Shown here: positions 20,365 to 28,134 of the stretch, one piece after another | Layout of the letters: the number at the start of each line of letters is the position of its first letter | How positions within the stretch are numbered: the stretch's first letter is position 1 | Source of the DNA: Gryganskiella cystojenkinii | Lineage: Eukaryota > Mortierellomycota > Mortierellomycetes > Mortierellales > Mortierellaceae | NCBI GenBank assembly: GCA_015852425.1 | Contig: JAAAIG010000330.1 | Location: 9,982 to 38,115 of the forward strand | Direction: 5' to 3' | Length of the DNA stretch: 28,134 nucleotides | The notes under the pieces: generated by a model | Seen by the model: the letters and a program-made list of their open reading frames with translations, nothing else | The model's database searches: none | Told to the model about the DNA's origin: nothing | Position numbers and translations under genes: made by a program

Positions 20365-22251
20365 ATGATGACCGCTGGCGACATTCTAGAACAACAACAT
20401 CTTCAGCGACTACAAGATCAACAGAAATCAGTCTCCGGGGGAGATAATTTCTCCGTCGCACCTGTCGTGTCATTTCCTATAACATCGACCCTTGGGAACA
20501 CAAACTCAACCACGAACTCAGACACAAGTACAAGCAACAATTTTATAAACAAAATGTCCTCAGCAGCACCACCACAATTCTCGTCTGCGCAAGCACTCGT
20601 GTCCGATATGGTCAGCGCACAGGAAGGGCTCATCTACCCCTATTCGAACCATACCGAGAACAATGCCAACAACAATAACAGCAATATTGACAACATTACC
20701 GACTGGAATGATATGTTGCCCAACGCGTCCATGATGAGCAACGCCAACGGAACAGGATTACTTCACCAACATCATGGACAACAACAGCTACAACACCACA
20801 ATTTCAATACCAACGTAAATAACGGTTCATCCCTGTCTCTAGCAAGCAGTAACGGCGCTCAAGATTTTCTAAACAACCACGATAGCAGCACGAGCCTCCA
20901 CTCAAACTTCAATAACAGCAATGGTATCAATGGGTATAGCGTCAACAACACAAATAATAGCGCCTTCCTCTTGCAACAACAAGAACAACAACAAGAACAA
21001 CAGCAGCAACAACAACATCCAGAGGATCCCTATCGTCACCACAAACGATCCAGGGAAATTTCAGCCGAGGAGATTCAAGTGCAATTCCTCGACCAAGTGG
21101 AAGAGTTTCAGCTAGCCCAGTCGATTGCAGTTCGGTCCATGGTACAACAACAAATTTATGAGCAACAGATGATGGCTCATGCGGGGACAACGGGTCTTAT
21201 CGACAGTGCGATCTCTTCCCGATCGTCGTCTTCGTCGATGCTTCCTACAAGTAGTAGTAGTAGTGCCTTCGATCAGCAGTCCTATCGGACAGCTGGATCG
21301 TCGGATTCTGGGACCGTTAGTAATCAAGGCCAACAACAACAGCAGTACTATGGTCAACCGCTGAACAATACCCGTCAGTTTCAGGGTCTGCCGTACGCTC
21401 AACAGCAACAACAGCAACAACAACATCATCAACAACAACAACAACAACAACAGCGGCTACAGCAGCAGAAAGAAAACTCGATGCAGAGTCAATCCAACAG
21501 CGGTACTGGATTTCCCCAATCGCCATCATCATCAAGGACGACACCAAGACCCTCGACAGCCCCCTTCTATCACAGCTCGCCCTCAGAGTTGAACCAGCAG
21601 AACCAACAGGCGTCCAATTTCTATAACCCCTGTGACGGATACCCCTCAACCGCGATTCGGCTACAGTCTCAACAGCAAAAGCTGCCACAGCAGCAGCAGT
21701 CAGTACAGCCGTCGCAGCAACAACAACCTGAGAGTGGTCAACAAACCAGTATGAACTTTAATGGGTTGACATCATTAGCATCCTCTGTCAATTATCAGCA
21801 GACCTCTGTACACTTGCCACCAGTGGCGACGACGGCCGGAGGGTCCAGAACGGATCAAGTCGTTACTGCTCTGCCTACCTCTTCTTCGTCCAGTAGTAGT
21901 CAGCAACCACGCCAATCGACTGCTGCATTATTAAGTCATCAGGAGTCACAGCTTCAACAAAAGTCAAAGCAGCAAAATCAACAGCAACACCCACAGCGAG
22001 CTCAACATGATCAAGGGCGGTCCAGGTCGTCATCTTTTGTGCAGGAGACACCATCACCTCAAACACTCTCTCAAGGGTGGACGCCCCAACAGCAACAGCG
22101 TTCGGTTCACGGTGCTGCAGGCGGTCGCGGGAGCTCAGTGGCCTCTATCAGCTCTCCTGCGAGTGCGGTCACCTCTGCGTCAACTTTTTCTCCAAAGCCT
22201 TTCGCCTATATACCCAGTTTTCCTTATTTCCCGCCAGCGATTCAGGTATGA
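20365..22251 (+). CDS. Gln/Asn/Ser-rich protein; probable N-terminal exon of the downstream transcription factor
   Basis: The frame is open from ATG 20365 (ATG 20368 directly follows) to TGA at 22249-22251. It ends at a donor-like CAG|GTATGA at 22245/22246, so it may be an exon of 627 codons. The protein is largely disordered: Asn/Ser-rich at first, then Gln tracts at about residues 204-217 and 346-368, then Gln/Ser/Pro-rich to the end. One ordered-looking helical stretch, HKRSREISAEEIQVQFLD followed by QVEEFQLAQSIAVRSMVQQQ, lies near residues 225-265 and has the basic-then-amphipathic look of an interaction or DNA-contact helix. No Zn2Cys6 cluster or other known DNA-binding domain is visible. 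Gln/Asn-rich regions of this type are common activation regions. The downstream exons carry a fungal transcription factor domain, so one gene is likely; a separate gene cannot be excluded. Confidence 0.65.
   Translation: MMTAGDILEQQHLQRLQDQQKSVSGGDNFSVAPVVSFPITSTLGNTNSTTNSDTSTSNNFINKMSSAAPPQFSSAQALVSDMVSAQEGLIYPYSNHTENNANNNNSNIDNITDWNDMLPNASMMSNANGTGLLHQHHGQQQLQHHNFNTNVNNGSSLSLASSNGAQDFLNNHDSSTSLHSNFNNSNGINGYSVNNTNNSAFLLQQQEQQQEQQQQQQHPEDPYRHHKRSREISAEEIQVQFLDQVEEFQLAQSIAVRSMVQQQIYEQQMMAHAGTTGLIDSAISSRSSSSSMLPTSSSSSAFDQQSYRTAGSSDSGTVSNQGQQQQQYYGQPLNNTRQFQGLPYAQQQQQQQQHHQQQQQQQQRLQQQKENSMQSQSNSGTGFPQSPSSSRTTPRPSTAPFYHSSPSELNQQNQQASNFYNPCDGYPSTAIRLQSQQQKLPQQQQSVQPSQQQQPESGQQTSMNFNGLTSLASSVNYQQTSVHLPPVATTAGGSRTDQVVTALPTSSSSSSSQQPRQSTAALLSHQESQLQQKSKQQNQQQHPQRAQHDQGRSRSSSFVQETPSPQTLSQGWTPQQQQRSVHGAAGGRGSSVASISSPASAVTSASTFSPKPFAYIPSFPYFPPAIQV
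20974..21017 (+). repeat. CAA/CAG trinucleotide tract (polyGln)
   Basis: It has mixed CAA and CAG codons with two GAA interruptions. Codon mixing suggests selection for the Gln run or an old repeat, not a recent pure expansion. Confidence 0.85.
21400..21468 (+). repeat. CAA/CAG trinucleotide tract (polyGln with two His)
   Basis: This is the longest Gln tract of the window. It includes an uninterrupted (CAA)8 run within mixed codons, which may vary in length between strains. Confidence 0.85.
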
Positions 22252-22798
22252 AACGAGAGAATAGGTGTACGATGTTTGGGAGCTGTGCCGAAGTTTTTTT
22301 TTTATGCGCACAATGGATCAGGCCATACCTTTTCTTCTTCTGTGGAGACGGGAGGTTTTGTGATATATTTTCACTTTTATGCTGGACGTGGCTGTTGCCT
22401 GTGAAAACATAAATCGGCGAGCGCACCTGGAGCCATGGACTTGACCAAATCGAGTTAAGAAAACGGGAAATTTTACGCGCTCTCGGACAGAAAAGGGCGA
22501 GGGCGCAGCAACGTGGGCGCTTAGACTTCGCATAATCTCGATGACATCTGCCAGTTTTTTTTCAATTCTATTTCCAGATGCGTGTGAAAATCTGTTGCAA
22601 AAGCAGCAGTGGTTGATCACGACTAAAATATACCGCACGAACTCTAAGGCTTACAGACTTGGGCCAGGATGGCATCAAGCTTGGCAACAGCTTTTCATAT
22701 AACCATCAGGCACTAACAACAGCCATGAGGGGGGTTTTTTCGATTGTGTTATCCTTCGAAATAGAAATATTCCCCTGAATTAAGTCCGGCTCCTTCAG
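22252..22798 (+). other. Unresolved interval between the Gln-rich ORF and the transcription factor exons
   Basis: Stops occur in all three plus frames. A strong acceptor, CTCCTTCAG, ends at 22798, but its frame needs one carried base while the donor at 22246 is phase 0. A small internal exon would be required (for instance after TTTCCAG near 22576), or a different acceptor (GAG at 22812 is phase 0). Alternatively, this is a promoter and 5' UTR of a second gene; a TATA-like AAAATATACC lies near 22625. No cysteine cluster that could be a missing Zn2Cys6 domain is encoded here. Confidence 0.4.
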
Positions 22799-25700
22799 AT
22801 GACGCGTCAGAGGGAACTGGCTCAAGCAGGAAATCGATGACGCCCACTGCAAAGGCGACTCTAGCACTCAATCCAGGCTCCTCAATTGACGGCACATCGG
22901 CCCACCAAGACCAAAATGGTGTCAAAGACAAGGATAAAGATAAGGACGACAGCCTCAGACGAAATTCCAAAACGGCCTCTTCCACGTCACCCATGTCCTC
23001 GACCTTGTCCTCATCTACTTTCTCCAAGGATAAAAGGACAACAACAACAAGTCAACAATCGACAAGCACCAGTCCCACCAGCGCAACCATCCACAGCACC
23101 AACAACAGCACAAAAGGCAACAACGGTAAAAAAACTGTGATTATGCGAGCACCCTTTCCAGCAAGAGCACCGGCACCACCAAGAGGCGTAGCACAACTGG
23201 AGGAAGCAATGAAGGACATCAGACTTTACGACAGCTGTCTGTTCTGGGGTAAATCTGGAGCAGTCAACTTGAAACCCGAGGGAAACTCTTGGGACGATGA
23301 TATGGTGATCCAGTCCAAGGACCCAGCCTGGGTTCGATCCTCAGTACCGCCACCACTGCCCACTAACCAAGAACTGTTGATTCTGCCGCCTGTGGCAAAG
23401 ATTGAAAAGTCCATCGATGTGTTCCTCAAAGTAAGAAAGATCGCTCCGATGCAGCTCCAAGGATAGGCACTTGTTCATTGTCCCTCATATTGCATTCGTT
23501 AACATGTGCGTTTCAAACTTTCTTCCTCTTCTTAGAACTCGCATTTGTACCCTCCATTCATTACGCCGTTGATAGTCGAGCAAGCGAAGCAGACAAGGTC
23601 CAATTTGATCTCTCGAATCCTGTTGAACACGATTGCAGGAATCGCAATAAGGATTGACCCCCAGATTGAGCAGTCGACGTCCAAGGCCGGTTCATCTGAC
23701 TTCAATGCAAGCACAGGCAAGAAAACTACGGATGCGAACAAACAGAAGTACATGCGCTACTTTAACCGTGCCTATGGTAACTTACCTATTACTATCGCTT
23801 TTTGCTTTTGTTGATTTGTCATGGATTCTAAAACACCGTAACCATGTTGAGCCGAATCTTACATCATCTTTTCTTGTCATTGCGCAACGTACTAGGTTTG
23901 ATGATCCACCTGGAGGATATCCGAAGCACCTACTCTGTGACCTATCTCCAAGCAACCATGCTCCTATGTCATGTCTACCCGAAACCTCAACTTCGAGTCG
24001 AACTCTTAAAACTGTTGACTGAATCCGCGTTTCTGGGTCTTCACGTCGATTGTACGCGATGGATGCCGAAACCGATCGTGATCCAGAATCGAACCTGGCT
24101 CTTTTGGACCTGTTATATCTTCGACTCGGTACATCACGTCGTTCGCGGTGAGCTGTCGCAGATGGATGATCATTACTTGGAAGCCCCGTTCCCCGCACTG
24201 ACAGAGTTGGATCATGACGATGGTCTGTGGACAAGGTGGTTCATGTTGAAGGAGATCAATCTCTGGAGGATCGGTCGCAAGATTCACTCGTATTTCCAAT
24301 CTCAGCTGAAGGAGAAGGATCGTCTGGTTGAAGCCAGTCGAAAAGCTGTCCAGCAATCCCAAGGATCTGCTCAAGGTCAAAGAAACAAGAAAGAGCCTCA
24401 ACAGCCCGCGTATTTCCTGAACTTTCCACCGGAGGATATCCTGTCAAGCGAGTACTCCGAGGCCGAGTTGGTCCTGTCCCTGAAACTTTGGACAGATGAC
24501 TTGCCTGCGCGTTTGACTGCGCATATTGATAGCGCAAGATTGGATCGCGTCGACCCAAGAGTGAACGGACGCGCGGTTGGATTACAAGCCGTGTTTTCTA
24601 TGCTCAAAATCTTGCTCCTGTACCCCAACATGCTGTTGATCGGAACAGATCTGCTCTCACCTACGTTGCCACTACCCTCACCGTCGCTCTCACCTACCAG
24701 CTCCTCGCTCTCACCGCAACCATCGTCCTCACCAATGGAGATGTCCCTGTCTTCATCGTCATCGTCCTCTTCGACACCATCACCTCTAGCTGCATCAACC
24801 ACGTCGGCTTCCCATATCCCTCAGATCCCGATACCCGGTGGTGGATCAGCTTTAGGGCTTCGATCAGAGTCAATCTCGGGAACGACGCCTCTGTCAACTT
24901 TGTCGTGGCAGCAGCAGATTGCTCAGCAGCAACACTCGATGCGACGAAAGGACTACCTGGACAAGATCATGCAGTGTGTTCAGGAAGCGGATCGGTTGGT
25001 GATGTGGTCGACCTTGATCATGGAGCGGTACCCCGAGAGAGCCAGGATGGCATGTGTAGGAGCTGGACTGGACTGGTGTCTGAGGATTTATGACAAGATT
25101 CTCATGGAGAATAAGAACCTCAAGACCTCATCATCCACAAATGGCGCCACCAACAACCCCCTGCTCTTGTCAGCTACACCCTCGTCTACGTTCTCTCCAA
25201 GATTCAGAAGCAGATGCCGCGGCCAAGTCAGCAAGATCGCAAAGCTATTGCAGATGTTTGAGGACCTGGATCATCGTTACTATTTTTCTTGGTTGACGAT
25301 CGATCTCGAGTCTTTGGAGGAGCGACAAAAGACGAGCCAACAAAAGATGATTGAGCGCTGCTTGAAAGTTGACAAGACATCCTCTACCACTGCAAAAGTC
25401 GGCGTCACAGGCGCGAGTTCGAGTATGACAACCGGAACTGCTCCTCAACAATTGTCTCCGAACCAGAACCAGATATTGGATCTTCAAGATGTTGGCGGCG
25501 TCAGCGGTGTTGCCAGTGGTCGAGAGAAGGTCCATGATATGGAATCGATTATCCGTAAGCGGACCCAGATGGGTGTTTATGCGCTCTCCGGAATTCAACC
25601 GAACGGGGGTTTCCCATATGGTTCAGGATTAGGTCCGGATCAGCAACAGCAGCAGCAATCAACAGTCTTGTCCAATGGAGGTATCACTGGCTCTTCAGCA

Positions 25701-26303
25701 GGAGCATTCGCGTTCTCTGGTGTCAGCACATCGATCGCCGATGTCCCCGAGGTCAATGATAACGGTCATTGGCCCCTCTTTGACAACATTGGCATTTCCT
25801 CCTCAAGCACCACATTGAGCAGCTCTGCCTCTACCGGTATTTTGAGCAACAGTAGCATTGACAGCAACAACATGTACAGGAATCCCAACGATAATTTGAT
25901 GCTGTCATCAATGCCGTTCTCGTCTTCGACCGGTCAACCACAGCCGATCTACCATTTCGAGTACAACGCTGCACCCCAGACTCTCTCGAACTCGTCATCG
26001 TCGTCCTCCGTGCTAACCACAGCCTCTTATACGCCTCAACAACAAGGCGGACCAATGCCCATGTTCTCCTCCTCGAGATCGTCTGGAGGATTCGATGCGA
26101 GGTTTTACCCACAAGGGGTGAGCATGTCAAACTCGTTCCCGTCCACGACGACAACAGGGCTGACTTTGATACCTTCGACAGGGAACAATGGAGAGGCGAC
26201 CGCGCTGCCTTTGAATGTAACTACGGCTATGGTTGGCCAACAAACCCTCTCCTCCAACAACACTATGCCGTCATCGTCCTCCTTAGATTTGTTCTTCAAC
26301 TAA
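22799..26303 (+). CDS. Fungal-specific transcription factor domain protein
   Basis: Three exons are clear: 22799-23430 (in-frame ATG at 22837), 23536-23776 and 23896-26303, phase-consistent at both introns (105 and 119 nt). From ATG 22837 they give 1080 residues. After a Ser/Thr/Lys-rich start, the conserved part begins near MKDIRLYDSCLFWG. It continues through VAKIEKSIDVFLKNSHLYP, YFNRAYGLMIHLEDIRST, SVTYLQATMLLCHVYP, FLGLHVDCTRW, RTWLFWTCYIFDSVHHVVRG and MLKEINLWRIGRKIHSYF. This order is that of the fungal_trans (middle homology) domain of Zn2Cys6 regulators. A Ser/Pro-rich insert (about 24650-24850) splits the helical domain, which resumes with KDYLDKIMQCVQEADRLVMW. The C-terminus is Ser/Gln/Gly-rich and probably an activation region. 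No zinc cluster is visible in these exons. Target genes are unknown. Confidence 0.8.
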
Positions 26304-27829
26304 GAAATCTGTTCAAGCACCTTGTAAATATATATTTTGATGGTTCTATCATCGTCATTTTCGCGTCGTACTATACATGTATATTGATGTTCTTTCCATC
26401 CAACTTCTGGACGGTGCGCCTCGATTGACTTGGACTGGAGATCGAACATACAGTCGGCAAGCACAACCGCATCTTGTATCGCACACGTTGCTCCTTGTCC
26501 TGCGCTTGGCATCATGCAGTGACACACTGTTGGTACGTCAAAGGACAATCCAAAGGTGGTTAAGTAAGTCGATGTCAGTTCCAATCCCCGGTGCTTGGTA
26601 TGGTATTACCCGAGCGTTTAATACGCAGAAACTTACCGTCGACAATCAAGACAGTTCGTTGGTAGTACCAGATCTCGAAAAACCTTTCTTCCAGAAAGAC
26701 TTTGGATATCAGCTTTGTGGGAGTCGCGCTGATCAAGTCACCGAAGATACAGCCGAAAGGGACCTAGTGGTCCACCACTGACTTGATCGTGCTCTCCACC
26801 GCATCTGGTCTCCATACCGAATTCCGTAAAGCCTCGATATACTCCATATTCGGTTACCTGGTATAATAAACGTCCTCCACTATTGCCCACAAGGCTAGAA
26901 AAGATGTACAGTACACCTTTATCATAAAAGTTTTTCCAGGGATGCGCTGTCAAAATGAGCAAAGACATACCGAATGAGGGTCATCGTTGGCGATAATCAT
27001 GGAAAAGTGAGCCCGCCTATCCTTGAGTGCAGGACATCGCTCGGGGTCGAGTTTGCTTGTGGTGCCAAACATTCAGTTGTATCCAAGATCCAATCGCATC
27101 CCGTCCGACGGTTGTAGTTTGTTGCTTCTATGTAGACTCTCGTATAGACTGACGAATGGCACTATGAGCACCATCTGCACCGTCTAAAAGATCACCCCAC
27201 ATGCGTTTGTCCATCCGAGCCTTTGATGATGACGCTCCGATCTCCCTGCAAGAGTGACAGGATTTTTTTGCCAAGGTGAATCCGTTCACTGGAGGTCTTG
27301 GAGAGAAGAAGAGAGTGGAGACTAGGTCTACCGAATGCAATGGAAAGATATCCGCCTGGAAAGTGCCCGTATGTTGTACAGTACAAATGGCGATCAGTTC
27401 ATTTTTTTGTCACTAGTCCTTCTACTTGTCTCCTTTACCGCTCCTTGCAGGTGGCAAATGTGGTGCCGATATGCCAAAAATCATTGTTGAAGATTTGCTA
27501 GCTTGGTGCAGTCGAAGAATATTTTATCATTTCATCCAAGAGATCCAGTTGTTCGAAAACCTAGCTCCAAGCTTGTCACCGATCCAAGAAAAAAAGAAAT
27601 CCGGCGGCGATGAGTGTTAAGATGCCACACAAATGCCCATCAGAAGTGGAGGCATTTGGTTGAAAGTCTTGCCAAGAGGTTGAATTCTTTTTGATGGCTC
27701 AAAGATTTCGTAATCAGGACGGAGTCTCTCCATCCAGAAGGACTGCCAACAAAGACCACCAAGACCCGCCCCGACAATCATCATTTTAATTGAAATTGTT
27801 TGGCCACCGTTGTCATCCTGATGCTGCAT
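26300..27829 (-). pseudogene. Decayed FAD-dependent monooxygenase gene
   Basis: Pieces of one protein appear in order on the minus strand in different frames. The N-terminal FAD loop is IKMMIVGAGLGGL, then PDYEIFEPSKRIQPLGK, ending at a stop (27829-27617). VFEQLDLLDEM follows at 27560-27528, then IFNNDFWHIGTT beyond a TAG near 27500. YLSIAFGRPSLHSLLLSK (about 27350) passes by frameshift into DGADGAHSAIRQSI (about 27180). KLDPERCPALKDRRAHFS (about 27050) runs to a GTATGT donor at 26970. After the acceptor at 26858 come RNSVWRPDAVESTIKSVVDH, a TAG at 26766-26764, GDLISATPTKLISKVFLEE, a GTAAGT donor at 26636 and acceptor at 26527, then CMMPSAGQGATCAIQDAVVL. The family is the group-A flavoprotein (salicylate hydroxylase-like) monooxygenases. 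The usual GDA motif reads VDV. Retained introns show it was not retrocopied. The window shows a single allele, so sequencing error could account for some breaks but not all. Confidence 0.82.
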
Positions 27830-28134
27830 CTTTTTTTCAAAGCAGGGCAAAAAACCTGGAAGAAAAGAAATAGGGCAGTAAAAGAAAAATGATTTGAAGG
27901 ATAATTTACTTTGAAGGAAGGAAAGGGGAGAGGGAGAGGGAGAGGATAGAGATTCCCGCGCGGCAGGGGGCAAACAAACTGTGGAGGTACATGTTGGACC
28001 TTTGCTTACAGTTTTTTGTTGTCTGGTTGTGCAAGAGAGAGACCGAGAGAGCCAAGAGAGGAACATGAATGCTCTCAAAGATTGATGCAACTAGACCAAA
28101 CGCTGAGGATATGACCTTCAAAAGTTTTTTTTTT
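27830..28134. other. 5' flank of the monooxygenase pseudogene
   Basis: No gene is supported. A purine-rich GGGAGA repeat tract lies at about 27913-27950, and the window ends in a T run. The minus-strand open frame through this stretch is the upstream, CT-rich leader extension of the pseudogene's first fragment. Confidence 0.5.

Noticed and set aside
22077..22412. Cys-rich plus-strand frame that might encode the missing zinc cluster
   Set aside because: Cysteine spacing does not fit C-x2-C-x6-C patterns, and most of it is out of frame with the supported Gln-rich ORF.
23328..23345. tRNA B-box-like GGTTCGATCC
   Set aside because: It lies within a well-supported coding exon, and there is no A box or cloverleaf around it.
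1..28134. CRISPR arrays, transposases, viral genes, rRNA or tRNA genes, secondary-metabolite cluster
   Set aside because: No spaced direct repeats, no transposase or polymerase motifs and no biosynthetic core enzyme were seen. The two glycosyltransferase-like genes and the monooxygenase relic are not arranged as a cluster.

Overview
This window reads as chromosomal DNA of a filamentous fungus, most likely an early-diverging one of the Mortierella type (Mucoromycota/Mortierellomycota). The grounds are short GT-AG introns (about 85-180 nt, with a few of 350-500 nt), CT-rich leaders with TATAAAA or CATAAAAAGG boxes 110-135 bp upstream of start codons, Gln/Ser-rich regulatory proteins, and fungus-specific families (F-box/leucine-rich type, SPO71-type PH protein, fungal-specific transcription factor domain). 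The clade is an inference from gene style; no rRNA or other marker is present.

Layout: 1-252 is the 5' end of a minus-strand gene that runs off the window. 782-2897 (minus, 5 exons) encodes a type II membrane glycosyltransferase-like protein. It is divergent from ureidoglycolate lyase (3654-4405, plus, 2 exons), and the shared promoter carries two GATA-factor sites and a CACGTG palindrome. 4688-7279 (minus, 2 exons) is a large F-box protein. Its 5' flank contains an imperfect tandem duplication of about 0.3 kb (7421-7715 and 7731-7999). 8746-11900 (plus, 5 exons) is a stand-alone relative of the N-terminal glycosyltransferase-like half of plant L-arabinokinase. 12882-18133 (plus, 4 exons) is a 1571-residue SPO71-type protein with several PH-like modules. 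After about 2.2 kb of simple-sequence-rich leader comes a Gln/Asn/Ser-rich ORF (20365-22251) followed by exons of a fungal-specific transcription factor domain (22799-26303). These are probably one gene, but the join between them is not resolved. Tail to tail with it, 26300-27829 on the minus strand, lies a decayed FAD-dependent monooxygenase gene with several stops and frameshifts but two intact-looking introns.

The genes do not form an obvious pathway or cluster. They look like ordinary neighbours: purine-nitrogen salvage, two glycosyltransferase-like proteins, ubiquitin-ligase adaptor, spore/prospore-membrane PH protein, and transcription factor. I see no tRNA, rRNA, CRISPR array, transposase or integrated virus. 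I did not find a convincing new multi-gene system. The most interesting items are the kinase-less arabinokinase-like glycosyltransferase, the nitrogen-control site cluster, the tandem duplication and the monooxygenase pseudogene. All exon boundaries were read by eye from splice consensus and reading phase, without transcript evidence.
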